From Chelativorans salis (GTDB lineage Bacteria; Pseudomonadota; Alphaproteobacteria; Rhizobiales; Rhizobiaceae): DNA of 64,000 bases. Location: positions 558,001 through 622,000 of the forward strand of contig NZ_JAOCZP010000002.1 in assembly GCF_025336525.1 (NCBI RefSeq), in the 5' to 3' direction. The notes beneath the pieces were generated by a model that saw only the letters and a list, made by a program, of their open reading frames with translations, was not told the DNA's origin and searched no databases. The position numbers and the translations under genes are program-made. Positions 10,302 through 19,059 of this stretch are shown here, in pieces. Every line of letters begins with the position of its first letter. Position 1 is the first letter of the stretch.

Positions 10302-11624
10302 ATGGGCGATCTGTTCGACAGGAGTGAGCCTCAGGCAGCGGCCGACATCGCCAAGCCGCTGGCCGACCGCCTGCGCCCTGGACACCTGGACGAGGTGGTC
10401 GGACAGGAGCACCTGACCGGCGAGGAGGGCTCGCTTACGCGCATGATCCGCTCCGGCTCGCTCGGTTCACTCATCTTTTGGGGGCCGCCCGGCACGGGCA
10501 AGACCACTGTCGCGCGGCTGCTTGCCGGCGAGACGTCGATGGCTTTCGAGCAGATATCGGCCATCTTCTCCGGCGTGGCCGACTTGAAGAAGGTGTTTGA
10601 GGCTGCCCGCCTGCGTCGTAGCCAAGGCCGTCAGACGCTGCTTTTCGTCGACGAGATCCACCGCTTCAACCGGGCCCAGCAGGATTCTTTCCTGCCGGTG
10701 ATGGAGGATGGCACGGTGATCCTGGTGGGCGCCACCACGGAGAACCCGTCCTTCGAGCTCAACGCCGCCCTCCTGTCGCGCGCCCGCGTGCTCGTTTTTC
10801 ATCCGCTCGAGAGCGAGAGCCTGGCGCGTCTCCTGGAACGTGCAGAGGCGGCGGAAGGCCGCCCGCTGCCGCTTGACGAGGAGGCGAGGGCGGTGCTCTT
10901 GCGTATGGCCGACGGGGACGGACGTGCGGCACTGAGCCTGGCGGAAGAGGCGTGGCGGGCGGCTCGCGACAGCGAGGTTTTCGATGCCGACGCCCTACAA
11001 AGAATCGTTCAGCGCCGTGCACCCGTCTACGACAAGGGGCAAGACGGGCATTACAATCTCATCTCCGCCCTGCACAAGTCGGTTCGCGGCTCGGATCCTG
11101 ACGCTGCTCTCTATTATCTCTGTCGCATGTTCGATGCCGGTGAGGATCCGCTTTTTATCGGCCGGCGGCTGGTGCGCATGGCGGTGGAGGACATCGGCCT
11201 GGCCGACCCGCAGGCGCTGGCGATCGCCAATGCCGCCAAGGACGCCTACGACTATCTGGGCTCTCCCGAAGGGGAACTCGCCTTCGCCCAAGCCTGCATC
11301 TATCTCGCCACAGCACCCAAATCCAACGCCGCCTACACGGCCTTCAAATCGGCCATGGCGGCGGCCAAGGAGCATGGCTCACTGCTGCCGCCGAAGCACA
11401 TCCTCAACGCGCCGACAAGGCTGATGAAGGAAACGGGCTACGGCGACGGTTACCAGTACGACCACGATGCGCCCGAGGCTTTCTCGGGGCAGGATTATTT
11501 TCCCGAGGCCATGGGGCGGAAAACCTTCTACGATCCGCCAGAGCGCGGATTTGAGCGTGAGATTCGCAAAAGGCTCGACTACTGGTCGAAGCTGAGGCGC
11601 GAAAGGGCAGGAGGCAACACGTGA
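10302..11624 (+). CDS. rarA: Replication-associated recombination protein A (RarA/MgsA AAA+ ATPase)
   Basis: A clamp-loader-like AAA+ ATPase acting at stalled replication forks, 440 residues. The Walker [10 protein letters not shown] is at ~61-69 and the Walker [12 protein letters not shown] at ~114-124. The sensor segment [13 protein letters not shown] follows, and the C-terminal tetramerisation region includes [19 protein letters not shown]. It starts four bases after the protease gene. Full length and intact. Confidence 0.95.
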   Translation: MGDLFDRSEPQAAADIAKPLADRLRPGHLDEVVGQEHLTGEEGSLTRMIRSGSLGSLIFWGPPGTGKTTVARLLAGETSMAFEQISAIFSGVADLKKVFEAARLRRSQGRQTLLFVDEIHRFNRAQQDSFLPVMEDGTVILVGATTENPSFELNAALLSRARVLVFHPLESESLARLLERAEAAEGRPLPLDEEARAVLLRMADGDGRAALSLAEEAWRAARDSEVFDADALQRIVQRRAPVYDKGQDGHYNLISALHKSVRGSDPDAALYYLCRMFDAGEDPLFIGRRLVRMAVEDIGLADPQALAIANAAKDAYDYLGSPEGELAFAQACIYLATAPKSNAAYTAFKSAMAAAKEHGSLLPPKHILNAPTRLMKETGYGDGYQYDHDAPEAFSGQDYFPEAMGRKTFYDPPERGFEREIRKRLDYWSKLRRERAGGNT

Positions 11625-11661
11625 TCAGACGTTCTTTTTCAATCAGTCATTGAGCGAGACT

Positions 11662-12495
11662 ATGAATAAAAAATCCATCAAGATATTGCGCAAGGGACTC
11701 GTTGCTGCGGCGGTGGTGGCGGTTGGACTTTATTTCATCCCGATTATCACCCTCCTTTATCTCCTGGGCGGCATCATCGACGTGCTGCGCAACGACCAAA
11801 GGAATGCTGGCCTCTTCAGCCGCTATTTTCTCGGCAATGGCCTGTTTACCTGGCTTCTTTCGCCTTTCAATCTCCTTATCGACTTGGTTTCCTATCGAAA
11901 TCGAGGTGTGTGGCAGCTCGACCAGTTCCCCGAGGAATATCGGCGGGAGGTGGAAGAGGTTCTGGCGGTCTTCCAGGAACGCAGAGACGAAATCATCGCC
12001 GATATCGACGCCAAATTTGAAAGCGGCCGGCGCGGCATGTACGTCTATCAGTGGTACGGCAAGCAGCACATCGACAACGTGCCGGCCTTCACGCGCCGCT
12101 ACAAATATATCAGAACGATCGCCGTTTCCGTCTTCAGCGGCCGGGAATCGACATCGCTTCATTTCGGCCCGCTGAGGCTCACCCTGCGCGTGCTCTACAA
12201 TCTGATGCCAGTGAAGACGGACCAGGTTTTTATCGAATGCGGCGACATCAAGCACTATTGGCACGAAAACCCGCTCTTCATCTTCGATGACACGCTTCTG
12301 CACCGCTCAGTGAACGAGTATGACGGGCGGCGCTACTGCGTCTTCATGGACGTTATCCGCCCCTCGCCGGTGCCACGCCTGCTTTCCGCCCTATTGCGTT
12401 TCGTTTCGCTGCTGGTGGATGGGGTGAAGGCGGTATTCTACAAGAACTGGATCATGATTGGCGCGAAGCCGCGGGGCGATGCGCCGGCGGGATAG
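11662..12495 (+). CDS. Hypothetical membrane protein
   Basis: Not recognised. 277 residues from ATG 11662 (MNKKSIKILRKG); a TTG four codons upstream is a weaker alternative. A basic N-terminus leads into a long hydrophobic stretch (VAAAVVAVGLYFIPIITLLY, ~residues 14-33), followed by a mostly soluble body with many aromatic residues (YVYQWYGKQH, FIECGDIKHYWHENP). A second hydrophobic segment lies near residues 235-255. The arrangement suggests a membrane-anchored domain. It lies between rarA and the fluoride genes on the same strand. The sequence gives no functional motif. Confidence 0.75.
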   Translation: MNKKSIKILRKGLVAAAVVAVGLYFIPIITLLYLLGGIIDVLRNDQRNAGLFSRYFLGNGLFTWLLSPFNLLIDLVSYRNRGVWQLDQFPEEYRREVEEVLAVFQERRDEIIADIDAKFESGRRGMYVYQWYGKQHIDNVPAFTRRYKYIRTIAVSVFSGRESTSLHFGPLRLTLRVLYNLMPVKTDQVFIECGDIKHYWHENPLFIFDDTLLHRSVNEYDGRRYCVFMDVIRPSPVPRLLSALLRFVSLLVDGVKAVFYKNWIMIGAKPRGDAPAG

Positions 12496-12513
12496 GCTGG
12501 CGAGGCGAAGGGC

Positions 12514-12900
12514 ATGTACCATCTGTTTCTCGTCTGCGTCGGCGCCGCCTTCGGCGGGTTGGCACGTTTCCTTCTGTCAGGTTTCGTCGGACGCCGTTTC
12601 GGCGAGACCTTTCCCTGGGGGACGATGGTGGTCAATGTGACGGGGGGCTTTGCCATCGGCGTCGTCGCGGACGCGGTGATGCGCTACGACATGCCGGCCG
12701 TCTGGGCTTTCGTAATCACTGGCGGCCTCGGCAGCTATACGACCGTTTCCTCCTTCAGCCTGCAGACGCTGGCGCTGGCAAGGGAGGGGAGCTGGCTGCG
12801 CGCCGGCGGTAACATGCTCCTCTCGGTCTCACTCACGCTCGCTGCCGCTGCCCTCGGCCTTGCTTTGGCCGGTCTTTGGATCGGCGGCGAAAGCCTATGA
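12514..12900 (+). CDS. crcB: Fluoride channel subunit CrcB/Fluc (first of a pair)
   Basis: A small four-helix inner-membrane protein of the CrcB/Fluc fluoride export family, 128 residues. The pore-lining helix reads GTMVVNVTGGFAIG, retaining the conserved Asn. The second signature reads GGLGSYTTVSSFSLQ, where the first of the two phenylalanines that coordinate fluoride in homodimeric channels is replaced by Val. Its stop overlaps the start of a second crcB, so the active channel is probably a heterodimer in which this subunit is the degenerate partner. Confidence 0.9.
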   Translation: MYHLFLVCVGAAFGGLARFLLSGFVGRRFGETFPWGTMVVNVTGGFAIGVVADAVMRYDMPAVWAFVITGGLGSYTTVSSFSLQTLALAREGSWLRAGGNMLLSVSLTLAAAALGLALAGLWIGGESL

Positions 12901-13325
12901 AGGGGCGGACGCGCGACACGTTTCTGCTCTATGCGGCGGTCGCGGCAGGCAGCATGATCGGCAGTGTTTTGCGTGCGCTTGCTTCGTTTGGCAGCGCGGG
13001 CCTGTGGGCAGGCGCGTTTCCTCTGGCCACTTTGCTCGTGAATGTGGCGGGTTCCTTCCTCATAGGCTTTTACGCAACGTTGACCGGCCCCGATGGCCGT
13101 GTTTTCGCTGGCCCACATCAGCGCCAGTTTTTCATGGCCGGATTTTGCGGAGGGCTGACGACTTTCTCCATGTTTAATCTGGAAACCCTTCTGCTGGCGC
13201 GTACAGGGGAATTGACTGCAGCGGGACTCAACGTCGCGATTTCCGTCCCGTCATGGCTTGCCGCCGTCTGGCTCGGCCACATACTTGCAATGCGCCTCAA
13301 CCGGTTGAGAGGATCTGAGCGATGA
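12897..13325 (+). CDS. crcB: Fluoride channel subunit CrcB/Fluc (second of a pair)
   Basis: The second CrcB/Fluc subunit, 142 residues from ATG 12897, which overlaps the previous stop as ATGA; a TTG at 12876 is possible but unlikely. It has the full signatures LLVNVAGSFLIGF and GFCGGLTTFSMFNLE, with both phenylalanines of the fluoride-coordinating box. Four hydrophobic helices are evident. Its stop overlaps the next gene (DUF190) by four bases, giving three translationally coupled genes. Confidence 0.92.
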   Translation: MKGRTRDTFLLYAAVAAGSMIGSVLRALASFGSAGLWAGAFPLATLLVNVAGSFLIGFYATLTGPDGRVFAGPHQRQFFMAGFCGGLTTFSMFNLETLLLARTGELTAAGLNVAISVPSWLAAVWLGHILAMRLNRLRGSER

Positions 13326-13660
13326 AAGTACCAAAGCAGGCGCAGTTGCTGCGCATCTTCATCGGCGAGGACGACAGGGCGGACGGCCGTCCCCTCTACG
13401 AGGTGATCGTGCTCAAGGCCCGCGAGATGGAGATCGCCGGGGCCACTGTTTCGCGCGGTGCGATGGGCTACGGCCATTCCAGCCGCCTGCACACCGCCAA
13501 GATACTTCGCCTTTCGGAGGATCTGCCGCTGGTGATCGAGATCATCGACAGTGAGGAGAAGATTGAGGCCTTTCTGCCGGTGCTGGAAACGATCATGACG
13601 AGCGGCCTGATTACACTGGAGAAAGTTCAGGTCCTGCAATATGGAACGAACGGCGAATGA
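13322..13660 (+). CDS. DUF190 domain protein
   Basis: A 112-residue soluble protein of the DUF190 family. The region LRIFIGEDDRADGRPLYEVI at the start and GAMGYGHSSRLHTAK in the middle are typical. The fold resembles PII-type ferredoxin-like regulators, and the family is often found beside crcB genes. Its four-base overlap with the second crcB implies a role in fluoride resistance, perhaps regulation of the channel, but no biochemical function is established. Confidence 0.88.
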   Translation: MKVPKQAQLLRIFIGEDDRADGRPLYEVIVLKAREMEIAGATVSRGAMGYGHSSRLHTAKILRLSEDLPLVIEIIDSEEKIEAFLPVLETIMTSGLITLEKVQVLQYGTNGE

Positions 13661-13705
13661 GCTGAAAGCGCGTGGCGCGGAAATACTGCCGGGCCGAGCG
13701 AAGCG

Positions 13706-14704
13706 ATGATGACTGGAGCCATGGCAGGCGTAGAGCAGATTTCGGTGGAAAGCGGCGAGGCGGGCATGCGGCTCGACCGCTGGTTCAAGGTCCATTATCC
13801 GGGCCTTGGATTCGGGCAGTTGCAGAAGCTCCTGCGCACCGGCCAGGTGCGCGTCGATGGCGGGCGCGCCAAGGCAGACACTAGGGTGCAGCCGGGCCAG
13901 ACAATCCGCGTGCCGCCGCTGAGCATCGACCGCAAAGGTGCGCCGGCGACCATGCGCACCATCCGCGACCGCGGCGACGGCGAAGTGCTCCAGCAGATGC
14001 TGCTCCACGAGGACGAGAAGGTTTTCGTGTTCAACAAGCCGGCGGGATTGGCCGTGCAGGGCGGATCCGGCGTCAGCCGCCATGTCGATGGCATGCTGGA
14101 AGCCTGGCGCAGCAAGAAGGGCGAGAAGCCGCGGCTGGTGCACCGGCTGGATCGCGATACCTCCGGTGTGCTCGTCGTGGCGCGCACGCGGCTTGCCGCC
14201 GTACGGCTCGGCGAAGCTTTCCGTGGGCGCGAGACGAAGAAGATCTATTGGGCGCTGGTGAAGGGCGTGCCGAAGAAGGCGCAAGATCGTATCTCCACCT
14301 GGCTCGTGAAGGAGCAGACGCCTGATGGGGATCGCGTACGCGTGGCGCGCCATGGCGAGCCGGATGCCGACCATGCGGTCTCGAGCTACCAGGTGGTCGA
14401 GAAGGCCGGCACGACGCTTTCCTGGCTGCATATGGAGCCGTTCACTGGTCGTACCCACCAGTTGCGTGTACATGCTGCCTCCATCGGCTGCCCAATCATC
14501 GGCGACCCGAAATATTTCGAGGCGGATCAGAACTGGGAGCTGCCAGGTGGCATCCAGAACCGGCTGCACCTGCACGCCCGCCGCATCGTCATCCCACACC
14601 CGGATGGTGGCATGATCGATGTCACGGCCGAACTTCCACCACACATGCAGCAGAGCTGGAATCTGCTCGGCTTCGACCAAGCGGCGGACGAAGATGCCGA
14701 GTGA
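13706..14704 (+). CDS. RluA-family 23S rRNA pseudouridine synthase (RluC-like)
   Basis: Isomerises specific uridines in rRNA to pseudouridine, 332 residues. It has an N-terminal S4 RNA-binding domain (MRLDRWFKVHYPGLGFGQLQ, residues ~20-80) and a catalytic domain with the HRLDRDTSGVLVVA motif, whose Asp is the nucleophile. The segment FTGRTHQLRVHAASIG and the C-terminal LHARRI/ELPPHM segments fit RluC/RluD-type enzymes. The exact target uridines cannot be assigned. ATG codons at 13706, 13709 and 13724 are all possible starts. Confidence 0.9.
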   Translation: MMTGAMAGVEQISVESGEAGMRLDRWFKVHYPGLGFGQLQKLLRTGQVRVDGGRAKADTRVQPGQTIRVPPLSIDRKGAPATMRTIRDRGDGEVLQQMLLHEDEKVFVFNKPAGLAVQGGSGVSRHVDGMLEAWRSKKGEKPRLVHRLDRDTSGVLVVARTRLAAVRLGEAFRGRETKKIYWALVKGVPKKAQDRISTWLVKEQTPDGDRVRVARHGEPDADHAVSSYQVVEKAGTTLSWLHMEPFTGRTHQLRVHAASIGCPIIGDPKYFEADQNWELPGGIQNRLHLHARRIVIPHPDGGMIDVTAELPPHMQQSWNLLGFDQAADEDAE

Positions 14705-14752
14705 CGAGGGTTTTACCCTTCTTGAGGTGACGGCCCACCGCCTACCGCCTAT

Positions 14753-15556
14753 ATGAGTGCCATGCGTGATATTCTGAACGATCTCGATAACGACCCGCGT
14801 GTTTCCGACCCCGATCCGGTACGCCGCGCGCAGAAGCAGATGCGTGCGCCGCTGCCGAAGCGCTTCTATGCCAAGGTGGCGGTGACCGAGGAGGGTGAGG
14901 CGTTTAAGGTCCTGTTGGACGAGCGGGCAGTGCGCACGCCGGCTGGCGCGCATGTAGTGCTGCCGAACGAACAGGCCGCGCATCTGGTCGCCCGGGAGTA
15001 TGACGCGCAGGGCGAGGAGATCGATCCGATGACCATGCCCGTCACACGGCTCGTCAACACTGCGATCGACGGGGTGGCGAGCGACACACAGGTGGTCGCC
15101 GAGGATATCCTGCGCTACGCCTCCAGTGATCTCCTGTGCTACCGCGCTGAGGCACCCGAGCGCTTGGTGGCGCTGCAGGCGGAGGCATGGGACCCGGTGC
15201 TCGACTGGGCGGAGGCGGAGCTTGGTGTGCGCTTCGTTCTGGCCGAGGGGGTGATGCATGTGGAGCAGCCGCGCCAGACCATTGCCGCCGTCGGTGCCTA
15301 CCTGCGTCCGCGCCGTGAGCCGCTCAGGCTCGCCGCCTTGCATGTGATGACCACGCTGACAGGTTCGGCACTCCTGGCACTGGCGCTCGATGCCGGTGCC
15401 GTCGACGCCGAGGCCGCTTGGCAGGCGGCCCATGTCGACGAGGACTGGAACATCTCCCAATGGGGTGAGGATGCCGAGGCTGCCGCGCGGCGTGCGGCAC
15501 GCAAGCGGGACATGATGGGCGCCGTCGCGCTCTTGAAGGCGATGAGCGGCTACTAA
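14753..15556 (+). CDS. ATP12 family F1-ATPase assembly chaperone
   Basis: An alphaproteobacterial homologue of mitochondrial ATP12, which chaperones the F1 alpha subunit during ATP synthase assembly; 267 residues. Recognisable segments are LPKRFYAKVAVTEEGEAFKV, TRLVNTAIDGVA and a C-terminal region with HVDEDWNISQWGEDAEA followed by a basic helix. It lies 48 bases after the pseudouridine synthase, the common pairing in this order, and is followed by a palindromic repeat that abuts its stop. Confidence 0.9.
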   Translation: MSAMRDILNDLDNDPRVSDPDPVRRAQKQMRAPLPKRFYAKVAVTEEGEAFKVLLDERAVRTPAGAHVVLPNEQAAHLVAREYDAQGEEIDPMTMPVTRLVNTAIDGVASDTQVVAEDILRYASSDLLCYRAEAPERLVALQAEAWDPVLDWAEAELGVRFVLAEGVMHVEQPRQTIAAVGAYLRPRREPLRLAALHVMTTLTGSALLALALDAGAVDAEAAWQAAHVDEDWNISQWGEDAEAAARRAARKRDMMGAVALLKAMSGY

Positions 15557-15619
15557 TAGATAGCGAATGGTGGATAGGGGAGGCTGACCTGCAGCCCGCT
15601 ATTCGCTACTCGCCAATCA
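15555..15619. repeat. Palindromic intergenic repeat (copy B)
   Basis: Immediately after the ATP12 gene the sequence reads TAGATAGCGAATGGTGGATA, a short spacer and then CCCGCTATTCGCTACTCGCC. The arms are inverted copies sharing TAGCGAAT/ATTCGCTA. The same words occur in the rpsM-rpsK gap at 6065-6136. It lies between convergent genes and could also terminate transcription, although there is no T-run. Confidence 0.6.
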
Positions 15620-15628
15620 CCCCTCCGC

Positions 15629-15985
15629 CTACCGCCCGAATGCCTGGTAGAGCATTGCGGCAATCTCGCTTTCCAGCGGGAAGGAAAGCATGCCCATGAC
15701 CGAATAGCCGAGGAGCCACGGCATCAGGTAGAAGCGGATCATGAAGAAGAACCACGCCACATAGACCGGCACCAGGAAGTCGATCAGGAAGCCCGGTGTG
15801 ATCGGCGCGAAAAGGCGCAGGAGCGGATTGGTTGCGCGTACGAAGAAACGCATGAAGAAGAAGCTTGAATCTTCCGGAAGGAAGATGTTCATCGCCGCCC
15901 GCCCGATCAGCGTCCACATGACAACGCCCAGCACATAGTCGATGACGATCACCCAGATCGGAAAGGCGGCCAGCGTTTGCTGCAT
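15629..15985 (-). CDS. Small inner-membrane protein, downstream partner of the symporter
   Basis: 118 residues with three to four hydrophobic helices (IWVIVIDYVLGVVMWTLIGR at ~11-30, FLIDFLVPVYVAWFFFMIRF near 70-90). The start is ATG 15985 (MQQTLAAFP) with a GAGGGGGG ribosome-binding site; the frame is open further upstream without support. The internal phrase FFVRATNPLLRLFAPITPGF resembles YggT-like proteins (RxTxPLLxPxR). It is the third gene of the DUF4212-symporter operon. Its function is unknown. Confidence 0.75.
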   Translation of the reverse strand: MQQTLAAFPIWVIVIDYVLGVVMWTLIGRAAMNIFLPEDSSFFFMRFFVRATNPLLRLFAPITPGFLIDFLVPVYVAWFFFMIRFYLMPWLLGYSVMGMLSFPLESEIAAMLYQAFGR

Positions 15986-16060
15986 GGATATGAGTTCCCC
16001 CCTCGACACACGTTCAGGGGCGGGAGAATGTCCCGCCCCTGATGATTTTGGCAAGCCCGC

Positions 16061-17872
16061 TTAGTGCTTGGCGGCGAGGATTGGTGGTCCGACGGGAACG
16101 CGCGTATCCTCGACCATCCGCTGGATCTCCTCGTCGGGGGCTGGCGTGAGCAGCGTAACGACGACCATGGCAACCAGGCTGGCAGCCATGCCGACGATGC
16201 CGAAGCGCAGGTCATCAAGGCCGAGGATCGGCGTGCCGCCGGTGTAGACGTAGTAGAGGTAGGCGGAGCCGGCCACGAAGCCTGCGATCATGCCGGCAAT
16301 CGCTCCTTGCCTGTTCGCCCGACTCCACCAGACGCCGAGCACGAGCGGGAAGAACAGGCCTGAAGCTGCGAAGCAGAAGGCCCATGCAACCGCTCCCAGG
16401 ATGCCGGTGAGCTGCAGTGAGGCGATCAGGGCGGCGAGCGCACCGATGCCTACCAGCAGTACACGGGCAACGATCAGCCGGATCGAGGTGTCGGCCTTCG
16501 GGTCGATCATCTTGTAATAAAGATCGTGGCTGAGTGCGTTGGCGATGGCCAGCAGCAGGCCGTCGGCCGTCGACATGGCAGCCGCCATGCCGCCTGCGGC
16601 AACGAGACCGGAAATCACGTACGGAAGACCGGCGATCTCAGGCGTGGCCAGGACGACAATGTCCGGCCGCATGAAGAACTCGTTGAGCTGAAGGATGCCG
16701 TCAGCGTTTTGGTCGGCAATAGCCAGGAAGCCGACGCTCTGCCAGTTCTGGATCCAGGCGAGCGATGCCACCTCGTCGAACGACTTGCCGATGATGGCCG
16801 TCGGCAGGCTCGGGTCGAGAAGCTGCAGCTTGGTGAGCGTGGCGAGTGCCGGCGCCGTGAAGTACAGCAGGAAGATGAACAGGAGCGACCAGGCAACCGA
16901 CCGACGTGCCGAACGTACGGAAGGCGTCGTGAAATAACGCATTAGGATGTGCGGCAGCGAAGCGGTCCCGCACATCATGACCAGCGCCAGTGTCACGAAC
17001 TTCCATTCGGCTAGCTCACCGAAGGGTCCGGTATGCGGCGTCGTCAGCACTGATAGGCCAGCGATGGGCTCGGCCGGCTGGTTGAGCCCGTACTGCGCCT
17101 CGAGCTGCGCCATGGTGGAAGCGGCCTCGCCATAGGTGAAGTGTGGGATGATGCCGAAGCCCTGCACGTTGGACATCCAGATAACCGGCACCAGATAGGC
17201 TATGATCAGCACGATATACTGTGCAACCTGCGTCCAAGTGACGGCTCGCATGCCACCCAGCATCGAGCACAAAAGGATGCCAAGAAGGCCGAACCAGACG
17301 CCGACGGAGAAGGGAATGTGCAGCGCGCGCGCGGCAATGGTCCCCGTGGCGTTGATCTGTGCTGTCACATAGGTGAAGGAGGCGACGACCAGCACGATGA
17401 CGGCACAGAAGCGCGCCAGATTGCCGCCGTAGCGGGTGCCGATGTAATCGGGCACCGTGTAGCAGCCGAACTTGCGCAAATAAGGCGCCATCAGCGAGTT
17501 GACGAGCACGTAGCCGCCCGTCCAGCCGATGATGAAGGCCATGTAGCCGTAGCCGCCGAAATAGACGCCGCCGGCAAGTGCCACGAACGAGGCGCCCGAC
17601 ATCCAGTCGGCGGCGGTCGCCATACCGTTATAGACGGCGGGCACCTGGCGCCCGGCCACGTAGTAGGCATCCACCTCCATGGTGCGCGACAGCCAGCCGA
17701 TCAGCGCATAGATGGCGATGGTGAAGGCGACGAACAGGATGCCGATCGTGTTGGCGCCGACGCCCAGCTGTTCCAGGATCGCCATGAGAATGATGAAGGC
17801 GATGAAGCCGCCCGTGTAGATTCCGTAGACGCGGCCGATATTGTCCAGGAATCGTCCTTGGATAAGAGCCAT
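16061..17872 (-). CDS. Sodium:solute symporter (SSS family, ActP-like VC_2705 type)
   Basis: An inner-membrane Na+-coupled carrier, 603 residues with about 13 membrane helices. Related proteins transport acetate and other short carboxylates. Signatures include ATAADWMSGASFVALAGGVY (residues ~85-104) and GLLLAIANALSHDLYYK. The long loop after helix 8 contains DQNADGILQLNE at ~387-398, a textbook EF-hand calcium-binding pattern. It follows the DUF4212 gene by 12 bases, the usual partnership for this transporter subtype. Substrate assignment to acetate is inference. Confidence 0.88.
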   Translation of the reverse strand: MALIQGRFLDNIGRVYGIYTGGFIAFIILMAILEQLGVGANTIGILFVAFTIAIYALIGWLSRTMEVDAYYVAGRQVPAVYNGMATAADWMSGASFVALAGGVYFGGYGYMAFIIGWTGGYVLVNSLMAPYLRKFGCYTVPDYIGTRYGGNLARFCAVIVLVVASFTYVTAQINATGTIAARALHIPFSVGVWFGLLGILLCSMLGGMRAVTWTQVAQYIVLIIAYLVPVIWMSNVQGFGIIPHFTYGEAASTMAQLEAQYGLNQPAEPIAGLSVLTTPHTGPFGELAEWKFVTLALVMMCGTASLPHILMRYFTTPSVRSARRSVAWSLLFIFLLYFTAPALATLTKLQLLDPSLPTAIIGKSFDEVASLAWIQNWQSVGFLAIADQNADGILQLNEFFMRPDIVVLATPEIAGLPYVISGLVAAGGMAAAMSTADGLLLAIANALSHDLYYKMIDPKADTSIRLIVARVLLVGIGALAALIASLQLTGILGAVAWAFCFAASGLFFPLVLGVWWSRANRQGAIAGMIAGFVAGSAYLYYVYTGGTPILGLDDLRFGIVGMAASLVAMVVVTLLTPAPDEEIQRMVEDTRVPVGPPILAAKH

Positions 17873-17884
17873 GTCGGTCCCCCC

Positions 17885-18157
17885 TTACTCTTCCTCGCCG
17901 AAGCCGAATTCGTCGTCGATCGAATCCTGCCGCCAATTCTGGAACCAGATCAGAACGACGAACGCGATCAGCGAGCCCTGCGCGATCATGTAGAAACCGA
18001 GCGGGAAGCCGAGGAACGTGACATTGTTAAGTGATCCGACCAGCGTCGGGATGATCAGCGCGAAGAACACCCACAGGGCCAGGACCAGAATCGTCAAGTT
18101 CCTGGTTTTCTGCCAATAGCGGTCTCGCACATCTGTCGTTGTGCTTTCAGCGGACAT
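17885..18157 (-). CDS. DUF4212 domain protein (symporter small subunit)
   Basis: A 90-residue membrane protein with two helices (LTILVLALWVFFALIIPTLV at ~23-42, FYMIAQGSLIAFVVLIWFQN at ~56-75). The start ATG 18157 is preceded by GGAGGAGGAC. In this family it accompanies VC_2705-type sodium:solute symporters and is thought to be an accessory subunit. Here the symporter follows 12 bases after the stop. The acidic tail (DDEFGFGEEE) is typical. Confidence 0.9.
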   Translation of the reverse strand: MSAESTTTDVRDRYWQKTRNLTILVLALWVFFALIIPTLVGSLNNVTFLGFPLGFYMIAQGSLIAFVVLIWFQNWRQDSIDDEFGFGEEE

Positions 18158-18284
18158 GCTGTCCTCCTCCCTGCGAACTGCAGCGACTAAAGTCGCTGCT
18201 CCACACCATTGCCCGCGAAGCGAATCGCAACCACAATGGCACCCTCTAAGTGTTGGCCATTCGCCGGATAAATGGAATTCAACA

Positions 18285-18974
18285 TTGGTCGTAAGTGAAA
18301 ACACCTCTTCTGCCGCCGACTCCTTCTGGCACCGGGCTACTGTACTTGTTCGCCAGGCAGCCCAGCGGTTTCGCGTGCGGCGCGAGACTGGCCCCATCGA
18401 CACGGTCGAAGCGCTGGCCCGTTTCGTCCACACGCGGGCGGCCTTCGTGGCGCAGAAGAAGCTCTATGGCTATCTCAAGGCGCGTATGGGCACCCGATAT
18501 CCCTCAATGTTCGAGGACGATGTCTTCGTGGAATCCATCAACGTCGCCAAACGCCATGTCTTTGCCGCCTGCCTATCGGACATCGCTGTCCATACGGTGG
18601 CGCGTGTCGTGGCGGCGGGGGGACTGGAGGATGAGGCGGGACGCAGGCTCGCGCTTCAATGTTATGAGGCGGGGCTTGCGGCAAACCGCGACGACCTCAA
18701 GGACGAGGCGATGCTGGCCGCGTGGCGCTCCTCCTTTTCCGAGAGGCTCGAAAAGGCGCATTGGGAGAATTTGGCAGCCGGCGGCGACTGTTTCACCGAA
18801 AGCCCCAAGGCGCTCTATCACTGGGCTCCCATCGACGAAACGCTGAAGCGCTATGACCGCGAGATCGTTGAAAACTCGATCCGTTTCGCCTGGGCCGAGA
18901 TCGTTCGCGACTTCCGTAAGCGATCGCTGCCCGCAGCGATCGCGGGAGACTTCCATACCATCGGTTTCGACTGA
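18285..18974 (+). CDS. Hypothetical protein
   Basis: Not recognised. About 229 residues if begun at TTG 18285 (after a weak GGAA). The frame is open to an ATG at 18141, but that would overlap the divergent DUF4212 start region and read through apparent promoter DNA. The core has TVEALARFVHTRAAFVAQKK, FEDDVFVESINVAKRHVFAA and a C-terminal HWAPIDETLKRYDREIVENS. It is soluble, mostly helical, with no signal peptide and no motif I can tie to a function. Coding-like base use and an intact frame suggest a real gene; the start is uncertain. Confidence 0.65.
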   Translation: MVVSENTSSAADSFWHRATVLVRQAAQRFRVRRETGPIDTVEALARFVHTRAAFVAQKKLYGYLKARMGTRYPSMFEDDVFVESINVAKRHVFAACLSDIAVHTVARVVAAGGLEDEAGRRLALQCYEAGLAANRDDLKDEAMLAAWRSSFSERLEKAHWENLAAGGDCFTESPKALYHWAPIDETLKRYDREIVENSIRFAWAEIVRDFRKRSLPAAIAGDFHTIGFD

Positions 18975-19009
18975 TGTGGGGTCCAAAAAAGGTTAGTGAT
19001 TGAATGAAA

Positions 19010-19043
19010 AACCTCCGCTTTCACATAAAGCGGAGGTTCTTTT
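19010..19043. terminator. Bidirectional terminator between the hypothetical gene and gltA
   Basis: A perfect 11-bp stem (AACCTCCGCTT / AAGCGGAGGTT) with a 7-base loop has a T-run on the plus strand (CTTTTT) and a matching A-run before the stem (GAAAAA), so it can end transcription from both converging genes. Confidence 0.92.
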
Positions 19044-19059
19044 TCCATAAACAGCCGCC

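Noticed and set aside
12440-12513. Possible fluoride riboswitch before crcB (GGGCGATGCG... near 12474)
   Set aside because: It lies in the coding end of the preceding gene and lacks the CTGATGGC-type pseudoknot partner and the spacing of the crcB motif.
13118-15460. 780-codon open frame on the minus strand
   Set aside because: It is antisense to four well-identified genes, matches no family and follows their high-GC codon pattern; a shadow frame.
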